This document shows positions 1 to 6,615 of a stretch of 9,486 bases of DNA, in pieces; position 1 is the stretch's first letter; the number at the start of each line of letters is the position of its first letter. The notes under the pieces were generated by a model, which made no database searches, had not been told where the DNA came from, and saw nothing but the letters and a program-made list of their open reading frames with translations. This stretch comes from Acetobacteraceae bacterium (GTDB lineage: Bacteria > Pseudomonadota > Alphaproteobacteria > Acetobacterales > Acetobacteraceae). The position numbers and the translations under genes are program-made. Location of the stretch: positions 1 to 9,486 of the forward strand of contig DAICYU010000104.1 of the NCBI GenBank assembly GCA_027311485.1, read 5' to 3'.

Positions 1-193
1 GCGGCCCGATGATCGCATGCAGGTTCGCATTCTGCGCGACCGGATCCGCACTCATCCGGTAGAAGACACCGTGAGCGTCCAGGTAGTTTCTTATGAAATC
101 AATAAGCTCAAGATTGGAGTTCCGGCTCGTGGTGTCGAATGCCACAAGCCGTTCCAGTATCTCTCGTGTCGTCATGGTCTGGGTGGAAGTCAT
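1..193 (-). CDS. argE: Acetylornithine deacetylase, N-terminal fragment (cut by window edge)
   Basis: This is the 5' end of a minus-strand gene that runs off the left edge, so only 64 codons are visible. The reading from ATG at 193 begins MTSTQTMTTREILERLVAFD and continues with TTSRNSNLELIDFIRNYL. This is the typical amino-terminal helix and loop of ArgE-type M20 metallopeptidases, which remove acetate from N-acetylornithine in arginine biosynthesis in the cytoplasm. The zinc-binding motifs of the family would lie beyond the window and cannot be checked. A second in-frame ATG at 175 is possible, but 193 keeps more of the expected N-terminus. Neither start has a strong Shine-Dalgarno. The gene follows the DUF1348 gene on the same strand after a 139-nt gap with no clear terminator. 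Another M20 peptidase cannot be excluded from so short a piece. Confidence 0.78.
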   Translation of the reverse strand, partial: MTSTQTMTTREILERLVAFDTTSRNSNLELIDFIRNYLDAHGVFYRMSADPVAQNANLHAIIGP

Positions 194-332
194 GTCATGC
201 ACTCTATACGCCCCGGCGTAACCGGCAACCGGCCGCAGTGCCAAGGTATGCCCGGCGGCCACCAGGAGCGGCCGGGTGCGACGCGATGACGGTGATGTGA
301 GGCTGCCGCACGGTCCGACAAGACGCCCGAAG

Positions 333-803
333 CTACAATCCCAGCTCGGACAGGCCCGGATGCCCGGCCGGCCGCGGCATTGCACGATCCCAGTGGAACA
401 GGCGTGCATCCGGGGTGATCGGCAGGTCATTAATGCTGGCATGCCGGACGCGCATCAGCCCGTGCGGGTCGAATTCCCAGTTCTCATTGCCGTATGCCCG
501 GAACCAGGTGTTCGAGTCGTCGCGGTACTCATAGGCGAAGCGCACGGCGATACGGTTGTCGGTGAAGGCCCAGAGTTCCTTGATCAGCCGGTAGTCGAGC
601 TCGCGATTCCACTTGCGGGCCAGGAAGGCGACGATCGCAGGACGGCCATGGAGGAATTCGTTGCGATTCCGCCAGACGCTGTCCTGGGTGTAGGCCAGCG
701 ACACGCGTTCGGGGTTGCATGTGTTCCAGCCATCCTCCGCCGAGCGGACCTTCTGCTCGGCGGTATCGCGGGTGAAGGGCGGCAGCGGCGGGCGATTCGT
801 CAT
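333..803 (-). CDS. DUF1348 / NTF2-like (SnoaL-like) small protein
   Basis: A 156-aa cytoplasmic protein without signal peptide or membrane segment. It looks like a full-length member of the DUF1348 family, whose fold is the NTF2/SnoaL alpha+beta cone. The family signature is evident: an N-terminal helix with AEDGWNTCNPERV (about residues 22-34), the TQDSVWRNRNEFLHGR segment (39-54), then KWNRELDYRLIKELWAF and a beta-rich half with RFAYEYRDDSNTWFRAYGNE and NWEFD. NTF2-like proteins enclose a hydrophobic pocket and may act as small-molecule isomerases, hydratases or binders; for DUF1348 no reaction is established that I know of. Its ATG lies 1 nt after the gpmI stop codon, so the two are almost certainly co-transcribed and translationally coupled. 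There is no metabolic link to glycolysis that I can infer from the sequence. Confidence 0.88.
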   Translation of the reverse strand: MTNRPPLPPFTRDTAEQKVRSAEDGWNTCNPERVSLAYTQDSVWRNRNEFLHGRPAIVAFLARKWNRELDYRLIKELWAFTDNRIAVRFAYEYRDDSNTWFRAYGNENWEFDPHGLMRVRHASINDLPITPDARLFHWDRAMPRPAGHPGLSELGL

Positions 804-804
804 G

Positions 805-2325
805 TCAGGTGGTTCCGATCAGCGAACGGCCGGTCATCTCCGGCGGCTGCGGGATGCCCAGCAGGGCCAGCAGCGTCGGCGCGAGATCGGCAAGACGGCC
901 TTCGTGGATAGACGGGGCGTTGGTCCCCATCAGCACCACGGGGACAGGGTTGGTGGTGTGCGCGGTGTGCGGGCCGCCGGTTTCGGGGTCCTTCATCAGT
1001 TCGCAATTGCCGTGATCGGCGGTGACCAGCAGCGCGCCGTTCTGATTGCGGATCGCCCTGGCGATGCGGCCAAGGCCGGTATCCACCGTCTCCACGGCCT
1101 TGATCGCCGCCGGCAGGCTGCCGGTGTGGCCGACCATGTCAGGGTTCGCGTAATTCAACACAATCAGGTCGTACTTGCCGCTTTCAATCGCCGCAACCGC
1201 CTTGTCGGTCAGTTCCGGGGCGGACATCTCGGGCTGCAGGTCATACGTGGCGACCTTCGGCGATGGGACCATGATCCGATCCTCCCCAGGATAGGGCGTT
1301 TCCCGGCCGCCATTCAGGAAGTAGGTAACGTGGGGATACTTTTCGGTCTCCGCCATGCGCAGTTGTGTCTTGCCGGCGGCCGAGACGACCTCCCCCAGGA
1401 TGTTCTTCAGCGTGTCCGGCTCGAACAACACGTCCATGAACGGGGCCAGTGCATCGGAATAGCGCGTCATGCCGACGGCGGCGGCGAATTTCAGCACACG
1501 TGGGCGCGGGAAGCCATCAAACGCCGGATCGAGCAGCGCGCCGAGGATTTCGCGCACGCGGTCGGCGCGGAAGTTGAAGCACAGTATGGCGTCACCGTCG
1601 TTCATCCCTGCGTAGTTGCCAATAACCGCGGGCGGGACGAATTCATCAAACTTCTTTGCGGCGTACGCCGCTTCAATGGCAGCCGCCGGCGTCGGATGGC
1701 GCGCGCCCTGGGCTTCGGCCATCGCCTGATAGGCCTGCGCGACGCGGTCCCAGCGCTTGTCGCGGTCCATGGCGAAGTAGCGGCCCACCACGGTGGCGAC
1801 GGGCACGCTGTCCGGCAGCGCGGCGCCAAGGCGGGCCAGATCGTCCAATGCCGACTGCGGCGGGGTATCGCGGCCATCGGTGATGGCATGGACGACGGTG
1901 GGGATGCCGGCTTGATGCAGAAAATGCGCCAGGGCGGCGCCGTGATCCTGGTGGGAGTGCACGCCGCCCGGCGATACCAGGCCGATCAAATGACAGGTAC
2001 CCTTGGTCGCCTTCAGGGCCTCGATCAGGCCGGTGAAGGCCGGCACCTGGGCGATGCTGCCATCCGCCACCGCTTCGCCGATGCGGACGAGTTCCTGTTT
2101 GACGACGCGGCCGGCGCCGATGTTCAGGTGCCCGACCTCGGAATTGCCCATCTGTCCCTTGGGCAGGCCGACATCGCCGCCGGAGGTGTGCAGGAAGGCA
2201 TGCGGGCATGAGTCCCACATGCCGGTGAAGCTGGGGGTCTTGGCCTGGCGGATCGCGTTGTCGGCCGCGTCTTCCCGCCAGCCGAAGCCGTCGAGAATTA
2301 CCAGCATCACCGGTCGGGTGGTCAT
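805..2325 (-). CDS. gpmI: 2,3-bisphosphoglycerate-independent phosphoglycerate mutase
   Basis: A 506-aa enzyme, within the usual 505-515 aa range, that interconverts 3- and 2-phosphoglycerate through a phosphoserine intermediate in glycolysis/gluconeogenesis. It has the alkaline-phosphatase-superfamily metal core split around a phosphotransferase domain. Visible active-site features: LDGFGWR with metal ligand Asp12; QMGNSEVGH with nucleophile Ser62; GVHSHQDH (121-128); TDGRDTPP (149-156); NFRADR (251-256); Lys329; NPDMVGH with Asp396 and His400; TADHGN with Asp437 and His438; HTAH with His456. Nothing essential appears missing. The frame stays open to 2463, but those 46 upstream codons are arginine/proline-rich and unlike the family. 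ATG at 2325 gives the canonical N-terminus (MTTRPVMLVILDGFG) and has an AGAGGA Shine-Dalgarno with a 9-nt spacer. It heads a minus-strand unit with the DUF1348 gene. Confidence 0.97.
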   Translation of the reverse strand: MTTRPVMLVILDGFGWREDAADNAIRQAKTPSFTGMWDSCPHAFLHTSGGDVGLPKGQMGNSEVGHLNIGAGRVVKQELVRIGEAVADGSIAQVPAFTGLIEALKATKGTCHLIGLVSPGGVHSHQDHGAALAHFLHQAGIPTVVHAITDGRDTPPQSALDDLARLGAALPDSVPVATVVGRYFAMDRDKRWDRVAQAYQAMAEAQGARHPTPAAAIEAAYAAKKFDEFVPPAVIGNYAGMNDGDAILCFNFRADRVREILGALLDPAFDGFPRPRVLKFAAAVGMTRYSDALAPFMDVLFEPDTLKNILGEVVSAAGKTQLRMAETEKYPHVTYFLNGGRETPYPGEDRIMVPSPKVATYDLQPEMSAPELTDKAVAAIESGKYDLIVLNYANPDMVGHTGSLPAAIKAVETVDTGLGRIARAIRNQNGALLVTADHGNCELMKDPETGGPHTAHTTNPVPVVLMGTNAPSIHEGRLADLAPTLLALLGIPQPPEMTGRSLIGTT

Positions 2326-2334
2326 TCGGGGTTG

Positions 2335-2340
2335 TCCTCT
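2335..2340 (-). promoter_or_regulatory. Shine-Dalgarno of gpmI (decides start at 2325)
   Basis: On the minus strand AGAGGA precedes ATG 2325 by 9 nt. It supports this start over the longer open frame that reaches 2463. Confidence 0.7.
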
Positions 2341-2382
2341 TGGCTGATCGGAGTTTGGCTGTTGCCTACCGCCCGACATCAA

Positions 2383-2418
2383 GATCGACAAGCGGGGCGG
2401 GATCGACAAGCGGCGGGC
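2383..2418. repeat. 18-bp tandem direct repeat in divergent intergenic region
   Basis: Two adjacent 18-nt units, 2383-2400 and 2401-2418, share their first 13 bases (GATCGACAAGCGG) and differ in the last five positions. They lie between the divergent gpmI and amidohydrolase genes. They could be a regulator's paired half-sites or simply a small replication-slippage duplication. A 6-bp stem (GCGGCG at 2410-2415, CGCCGC at 2423-2428) overlaps the second unit. Confidence 0.75.
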
Positions 2419-2434
2419 TCGTCGCCGCCTGAAC

Positions 2435-2463
2435 TTGACCCCGTTGCAATACCGGTTTCCCAT
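2435..2463 (+). promoter_or_regulatory. Weak candidate sigma-70 promoter for the amidohydrolase gene
   Basis: TTGACC at 2435-2440 matches five of six bases of the -35 consensus. A 17-nt spacer leads to TCCCAT at 2458-2463, which matches only three of six -10 bases. Initiation would fall near 2470, leaving a leader of about 30 nt before ATG 2499. The poor -10 makes this tentative. Confidence 0.25.
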
Positions 2464-2498
2464 GTCTGCTGAAGAATAAACCCTGGCGGGAGCGAGCG

Positions 2499-4217
2499 AT
2501 GCACGACACGGTGATACGCGGCGGTACGATCGTCGATGGAACCGGACAATCTGCCTATACGGGCGATGTCGCGATCGATGGCGATACGATCACCCAGGTC
2601 GGCAGCAAGGCCGGGCCGGCAAAGCGGGACATCGACGCCGGCGGGCTGTTGGTGACCCCTGGCTGGGTCGATGTCCACACCCATTACGACGGGCAGGCGA
2701 CCTGGGACGCAGAGCTTGCGCCATCGTCCTGGCACGGCGTGACCACCATCCTATTCGGCAATTGCGGGGTCGGCTTCGCCCCGGTGCGAAACCAGGATCA
2801 TTCCGCCCTGATAGGGCTGATGGAATCGATCGAGGAGATTCCGGGCATTGCGCTGGCCGACGGGCTGAAGTGGAACTGGGAAACCTTCCCGCAATACCTT
2901 GATGCGCTGGACCAGATGCCGCGCGCCATCGATGTAGCGGCACAGATCCCGCATCATCCGCTGCGCGTTTACGTGATGGGCGACCGCGCCGTGAACCGCG
3001 AGGCGGCGACGGCAGACGATATCCAGGCAATGCGCGACGCGGTGCGGGCCGGCCTGAAGGCCGGGGCGTTCGGCTTCACCACATCGCGCACCAACTCCCA
3101 CAAGACGCCGACCGGTGAGATGGTGCCCGGCCGTTATTCTGAAGTGGATGAACTGCTGGGCATCGGTTCGGCGTTCAAAGGGATGGGCTACGGCGCCTTC
3201 GGCGTGAACAGCGACTTCGACGACGAAACCGAGGAACTGGCCTGGATGACGAAGTTCGGCCAGGACACCGGCCGCCCGGTCTGGTTCCTGCTGACCGACC
3301 GACCGACCGACAAGGTGCGCTGGAAGCGGCTGATGGACGGTGTGCACAAGGCCCGCGCGGAAGGCGCGATGGTGACCGCGCAGGTGGCCGGGCGACCGGT
3401 TGGCGTGATGCTGGGGATCGATACGGCCTTGAATCCGTTTTCGATCCGGCCGAGCTATCAGGCGTTGCTGACATTGCCGGTGGCGGAGCGGATGCGGCGG
3501 ATGCAGGATCCCGCATTCCGGGCCCAAGTGCTGTCCGAGGCGCCCTCCCCCGCATTGCTGAACCGGCTGTCGCAGTTTCGCCAGCACATCACGACGCGGT
3601 GGAACCGGATGTTCCCGATGGACAATCCGCCGAATTATGAGCCAGAGGAGAAGGACAGCATCGCCGCCATGGCGGCACGGTCCAACCGCACGCCGGATGA
3701 GGTTGCTTATGACTATCTGGCGCAGGGGGCCGACCGGTTCCTGTTCTTCCCGATCGTCGGCTACAATGAGGACAACCTGGACATCATCCATATGATGCTG
3801 ACGGATGATGCCACCATCCTGGGGCTGTCGGACGGCGGGGCGCATTGTTCTTCGATCGTCGATGCCAGCGTGCCGAGTTGGATGCTGATGCATTGGGGGC
3901 GTGACCGCACGCGCGGGCCGAAGCTGCCGCTGGAAATGCTGGTCAGGCGGCAGACCAGCGAGACGGCGGATTTCTTTGGCTTCCGCGACCGCGGCCGGCT
4001 GGCAGCGGGGAAAAAGGCCGATGTGAACGTCATCGATTTCGATGCGATGCGGTTGCACGTGCCCGAGGTGCGCTACGACCTGCCGATGCAGGGAAGGCGG
4101 CTGGTGCAGCGGGTGGACGGGTATCGCCACACCTTCGTGTCGGGTGTTCCGACATTCGAGGCCGGTGTCTATACAGGTGCCACCCCGGGCAGGCTGGTGC
4201 GTGCCTCGGCGGCATAG
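2499..4217 (+). CDS. N-acyl-D-amino-acid deacylase-like amidohydrolase
   Basis: A 572-aa cytoplasmic metal-dependent amidohydrolase of the D-aminoacylase/dihydroorotase-like group. The N-terminal beta domain (VIRGGTIVDGTG, residues 5-16) leads into the metallo-barrel motif DVHTHYD with His60 and His62. Next comes FGNCG with Cys89 at the position of the bridging Cys of D-aminoacylases, and LSDGGAH with Asp445 at the usual catalytic Asp. The C-terminal RGRLAAGKKADVNVIDFD (498-515) rebuilds the beta domain. Classical enzymes of this family cleave N-acyl-D-amino acids, but the central barrel differs: around residues 258-270 the expected SHxK histidine motif is replaced by TGRPVWFLLTDRP, and AQVAGRPVGVMLG (294-306) stands where DxYPY is usual. 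Substrate is therefore uncertain. ATG 2499 has GGGAG at 2488-2492 with a 6-nt spacer. A hairpin follows the stop codon. Confidence 0.85.
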   Translation: MHDTVIRGGTIVDGTGQSAYTGDVAIDGDTITQVGSKAGPAKRDIDAGGLLVTPGWVDVHTHYDGQATWDAELAPSSWHGVTTILFGNCGVGFAPVRNQDHSALIGLMESIEEIPGIALADGLKWNWETFPQYLDALDQMPRAIDVAAQIPHHPLRVYVMGDRAVNREAATADDIQAMRDAVRAGLKAGAFGFTTSRTNSHKTPTGEMVPGRYSEVDELLGIGSAFKGMGYGAFGVNSDFDDETEELAWMTKFGQDTGRPVWFLLTDRPTDKVRWKRLMDGVHKARAEGAMVTAQVAGRPVGVMLGIDTALNPFSIRPSYQALLTLPVAERMRRMQDPAFRAQVLSEAPSPALLNRLSQFRQHITTRWNRMFPMDNPPNYEPEEKDSIAAMAARSNRTPDEVAYDYLAQGADRFLFFPIVGYNEDNLDIIHMMLTDDATILGLSDGGAHCSSIVDASVPSWMLMHWGRDRTRGPKLPLEMLVRRQTSETADFFGFRDRGRLAAGKKADVNVIDFDAMRLHVPEVRYDLPMQGRRLVQRVDGYRHTFVSGVPTFEAGVYTGATPGRLVRASAA

Positions 4218-4235
4218 CGAAACATTATCCGGGAC

Positions 4236-4268
4236 GCGCGGCGGCGCCTGGTACCGCCGCGCTTATTT
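4236..4268 (+). terminator. Terminator-like hairpin between amidohydrolase and aldo/keto reductase genes
   Basis: A perfect 9-bp GC stem (GCGCGGCGG at 4236-4244 pairing with CCGCCGCGC at 4254-4262) encloses a 9-nt loop and is followed by TTATTT at 4263-4268. It begins 19 nt after the upstream stop and ends just before the Shine-Dalgarno of the next gene. It could terminate or partly attenuate read-through into the aldo/keto reductase gene. The U-tract is short and interrupted. Confidence 0.55.
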
Positions 4269-4283
4269 CTGAAGGGATATGGT

Positions 4284-5237
4284 ATGGAAAAGCGCAGGCT
4301 GGGGCAGTCATCTTTGGAAGTGCCACCAATCACGTTCGGCTGCAACGTGTTCGGCTGGACAGCGGATGAGAAGACTTCGTTCGAGCTGCTGGACGCCTGG
4401 CTGGATGCCGGTTTCAACTTCCTCGACACGGCCGACGTCTATTCCCGCTGGCATCCCGGCAACAGCGGCGGCGAATCCGAAACGATCATCGGCAAGTGGA
4501 TGCAGGCCCGCAAGAACCGCGACAAGATCATCCTGGCCACCAAGCTTGGCATGGACATGGGCGGCGAAAAGAAGGGCCTGTCCCGCACCTATATGCAGCA
4601 GGCGGTGGAGGACTCGTTGCGCCGCCTGCAGACCGACTACATCGACCTTTACCAGTCGCACAAAGACGATCCCGAGACGCCGATCGAGGAAACGCTGTCC
4701 GCCTATGCCGATCTGATCAAGCAGGGCAAGGTGCGGGAAATCGGCGCGTCCAACTTTGCGGCGGACCGGCTGGCGGAATCGCTCCGCATCAGCACGGAAA
4801 AGAGCCTGCCGCGGTATCAAAGCCTGCAGCCGCACTACAGCCTGGTCGAGCGGACGGAGTTCGAGGGACCACTGGAGGACCTTTGCCTGAAGGAAAAGGT
4901 CGGCGTCATCGGCTATTATTCTCTGGCCAGCGGGTTCCTGACGGGCAAGTATCGGTCGCGCGCCGACATGGAAGGCCGCACGCGCGGATCGCGGGTGGAG
5001 AAATATCTGAACGAAAACGGCTTGCGGGTGCTTCAGGCGCTGGACGAAGTGGGACTCCGCTACGAGGCCAAGCCCGGCCAGATTGCCATTGCCTGGCTGA
5101 TCGCCCGGCCCAGCGTCACCGCACCGATCGCAAGCGCGACAGACCTGACGCAGCTTGCAGAACTGGTGGAAGCTGCGGAGATCGAGCTTGATGCGGAGTC
5201 GATCGAGAAGATCGATGCCGCGAGCAAGCCGCGTTAG
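4284..5237 (+). CDS. Aldo/keto reductase
   Basis: A 317-aa soluble NAD(P)H-dependent oxidoreductase with the (beta/alpha)8 fold, full length for bacterial members of the superfamily. The catalytic tetrad is complete: Asp48 and Tyr53 in FLDTADVYS, Lys87 in ILATKLGMD, and His126 in YQSHKDD. The signatures GFNFLDTADVY (43-53), the segment running into TDYIDLYQSH (117-126), and GASNF (IGASNFAADRLAE) are typical. The family reduces aldehydes and ketones to alcohols, or the reverse; the substrate cannot be told from sequence. A GAAGGGA Shine-Dalgarno at 4271-4277 precedes ATG 4284 by 6 nt; an overlapping out-of-frame ATG at 4279 is ignored. It follows the amidohydrolase gene by 66 nt with a hairpin in the gap, and converges on the minus-strand operon. 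A role with the neighbouring BVMO operon is possible but is positional inference only. Confidence 0.92.
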   Translation: MEKRRLGQSSLEVPPITFGCNVFGWTADEKTSFELLDAWLDAGFNFLDTADVYSRWHPGNSGGESETIIGKWMQARKNRDKIILATKLGMDMGGEKKGLSRTYMQQAVEDSLRRLQTDYIDLYQSHKDDPETPIEETLSAYADLIKQGKVREIGASNFAADRLAESLRISTEKSLPRYQSLQPHYSLVERTEFEGPLEDLCLKEKVGVIGYYSLASGFLTGKYRSRADMEGRTRGSRVEKYLNENGLRVLQALDEVGLRYEAKPGQIAIAWLIARPSVTAPIASATDLTQLAELVEAAEIELDAESIEKIDAASKPR

Positions 5238-5253
5238 CGCATGATGGGCTGAT

Positions 5254-5283
5254 CATTACCTGCCGGGTATCCGGCAGGTAATG
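5254..5283. terminator. Perfect 13-bp hairpin between convergent genes (bidirectional terminator candidate)
   Basis: CATTACCTGCCGG (5254-5266) pairs exactly with CCGGCAGGTAATG (5271-5283) around a GTAT loop. It sits in the 50-nt gap between the stop codons of the aldo/keto reductase gene (5237) and the MaoC-fold gene (5288). Its symmetry lets it act on both strands. There is no U-tract on either side, so its strength as an intrinsic terminator is unclear; it may instead protect the 3' ends of the transcripts. Confidence 0.65.
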
Positions 5284-5287
5284 GCAG

Positions 5288-5782
5288 CTATGGTGCAGCC
5301 GATGCCTCATCCCGTGCCTTGACCATGCGCAGCGGATTGTAGGTCAGCACAATCGTTCCATCCTGTTTCCTGACACGGTTGAAAGTCCGGACGAGCCCAC
5401 GGTTCGGACGACTGGCACTGCGCCGGCTTTCGACCACTTCGCATTCCACATGGATCGTATCGCCGGCGAAGGTCGGCCCCTTCACATCCAGCTCCATGTG
5501 CAGGAAGGCAAAGCCGGTGTGCTGCATGGTCGCGTGCACCAGCAATCCCTCGGCGAAACTGTAGACCATCGCGCCCGGGACCACTCGGCGGGTGATGTCG
5601 CTTTCGGTGCGCAGGAATTCGGTGTTGGAGAACAGCACCTCGGTCATGCCGGTGACGCCGATGAAGTTGACCAGATCCGCCTCCGTCAATGTCCGGCCGA
5701 TGGTGCGGAATTTGCGGCCGACCGGCAGATCCTCGAAATACAGGCCCAGGCCGAGGACTTCGTAACCGTCGATTTGTACCAT
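5288..5782 (-). CDS. MaoC-like hotdog-fold protein (divergent active site)
   Basis: A 164-aa protein with the hotdog fold of MaoC-type (R)-enoyl-CoA hydratases and acyl dehydratases: IGRTLTEADLVNFIGVTG near the N-terminus, VVPGAMVYSFAEGLL over the long central helix, then the FAGDTIHVECEVVESR strand pair and a C-terminal LTYNPLRMV strand. The canonical hydratase signature GDxNPxH is replaced by GMTEVLF (about 45-51), so both catalytic Asp and His appear absent. It may be a thioester-binding, non-hydrating or differently acting relative. An ATG two codons earlier (5788) touches the GAGGAGG Shine-Dalgarno with no spacer. The ATG at 5782 has a 6-nt spacer and is preferred. It is the last gene of the BVMO-SDR-MaoC operon, 11 nt after the SDR stop codon, which itself forms part of the Shine-Dalgarno. 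Confidence 0.85.
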   Translation of the reverse strand: MVQIDGYEVLGLGLYFEDLPVGRKFRTIGRTLTEADLVNFIGVTGMTEVLFSNTEFLRTESDITRRVVPGAMVYSFAEGLLVHATMQHTGFAFLHMELDVKGPTFAGDTIHVECEVVESRRSASRPNRGLVRTFNRVRKQDGTIVLTYNPLRMVKARDEASAAP

Positions 5783-5788
5783 CGCCAT

Positions 5789-5796
5789 CCTCCTCA
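5789..5796 (-). promoter_or_regulatory. Shine-Dalgarno overlapping SDR stop codon (decides MaoC start)
   Basis: On the minus strand the sequence TGAGGAGG contains the SDR stop TGA and a strong Shine-Dalgarno. ATG 5788 follows with no spacer and ATG 5782 with 6 nt, so 5782 is the better start. The overlap implies that ribosomes finishing the SDR can reinitiate on the MaoC gene. Confidence 0.75.
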
Positions 5797-6549
5797 GGCC
5801 ATCGTCAGGCCACCGGAGACGCTGATCGTCTGCCCGGTGATATAGGCGGCGTCGTCCGACAGCAGGAAGGCGATCAGGCCGGGATAGTCGTCCGGCTGCC
5901 CGATCCGCTTCATCGGCACGGCGCGCGCCATGGCGTCGCCGATCTTCGCGCCGTCGGGCGACGCGGACTTCACGCTTTCGAACAGTGGGGTATCCGTCGG
6001 CCCCGGGCAGATGACGTTCAGGGAGATGCCCTTGCGGGCGAGTTCGCGGGCCATCGTCTTGGTGAAGGCGATGATGCCGCCCTTACAGGCAGAATAGACC
6101 GCTTCCCCGGACGAACCGACCCGCCCGGCATCGGAGGCGACATTGACGACGCGGCCGAAGCCGCGCCGGACCATGCCGGGCAGCACGACATGGTGCACAT
6201 GCAACGGCCCATACAGGTTGATGCCGATGATGCGATCCCACAGCGCCGTATCGGTATCGAGGAAGTTTCGCATCACATCCCAGCCGGCGATGTTGGCCAG
6301 GAAATCGACCGGCCCGACCTCTTGCTCGAAGCGGCCGACCGCCGCTTCGACCTGCGCCCGATCCGTGATGTCGGTCCGGGCGCTCCACCCTCGACCGTCG
6401 CAGCGTGCAACGGTCTGGGCGGCGCCGGCTTCATCGATGTCGAGGATGCCGACATGGCATCCCTCCGCCGCCAACCGCACCGCGGTTGCTCGGCCGATCC
6501 CGCTGGCGCCGCCCGTCAGCAGGACACGCCGGCCTGACAAGCCTTTCAT
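5794..6549 (-). CDS. Short-chain dehydrogenase/reductase (classical SDR)
   Basis: A 251-aa cytoplasmic NAD(P)-dependent oxidoreductase with a single Rossmann domain, typical length for classical SDRs. Cofactor motif TGGASGIG is at 12-19; the acidic Asp37 (LDID) at the end of strand 2 favours NAD(H) over NADP(H). NIAG is at 86-89. The catalytic tetrad is Asn111, Ser139 (NVASDAG), Tyr152 and Lys156 (YSACK), all present. The CPGPTDTPL loop and the C-terminal GQTISVSGG are standard. It most resembles FabG/BadH-like alcohol and hydroxyacyl dehydrogenases, so secondary alcohol/ketone interconversion is likely but the substrate is unknown. ATG 6549 has GGGGAGG with a 6-nt spacer. It lies 54 nt downstream of the BVMO gene and 11 nt upstream of the MaoC gene, which fits it making (or consuming) the ketone used by the BVMO. 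Confidence 0.94.
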   Translation of the reverse strand: MKGLSGRRVLLTGGASGIGRATAVRLAAEGCHVGILDIDEAGAAQTVARCDGRGWSARTDITDRAQVEAAVGRFEQEVGPVDFLANIAGWDVMRNFLDTDTALWDRIIGINLYGPLHVHHVVLPGMVRRGFGRVVNVASDAGRVGSSGEAVYSACKGGIIAFTKTMARELARKGISLNVICPGPTDTPLFESVKSASPDGAKIGDAMARAVPMKRIGQPDDYPGLIAFLLSDDAAYITGQTISVSGGLTMA

Positions 6550-6584
6550 GTGATGCCTCCCCGTTGTTGTTCTTTTGCGGGCAG

Positions 6585-6615
6585 CCGTCAGCGCGTCAGT
6601 CCGTCAGCGCGTCAG
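6585..6615. repeat. 16-bp tandem duplication spanning the BVMO stop codon
   Basis: CCGTCAGCGCGTCAG occurs at 6585-6599 and again at 6601-6615, a period of 16. On the minus strand the upstream copy contains the last three BVMO codons and its TGA stop. The second copy, in the 3' untranslated gap before the SDR gene, repeats them in a different frame. It looks like a small slippage duplication and leaves the protein end intact. Confidence 0.85.

Noticed and set aside
203..244. Promoter for argE from TTGGCA (244-239) and TATAGA (208-203)
   Set aside because: The spacing is 30 nt, too long for a sigma-70 promoter, and other pairings match the -10 poorly.
251..276. Terminator between the DUF1348 and argE genes
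   Set aside because: Only a 6-bp stem (CCCGGC/GCCGGG) with a 14-nt loop and no U-tract; common by chance in such GC-rich DNA.
715..2211. 498-codon open frame on the plus strand
   Set aside because: It is antisense to gpmI, whose catalytic motifs are complete; the translation has no recognisable family and reflects GC-rich codon bias.
2326..2463. 46-codon N-terminal extension of gpmI
   Set aside because: The translation is arginine/proline-rich and unlike any GpmI N-terminus; ATG 2325 has a good Shine-Dalgarno and gives the normal family start and length.
2751..4130. 459-codon open frame on the minus strand
   Set aside because: Antisense to the amidohydrolase gene; His/Arg/Gln-rich translation typical of a reverse-strand shadow.
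5689..6537. 282-codon open frame on the plus strand
   Set aside because: Antisense to the SDR and MaoC-like genes, which have clear motifs and ribosome binding sites.
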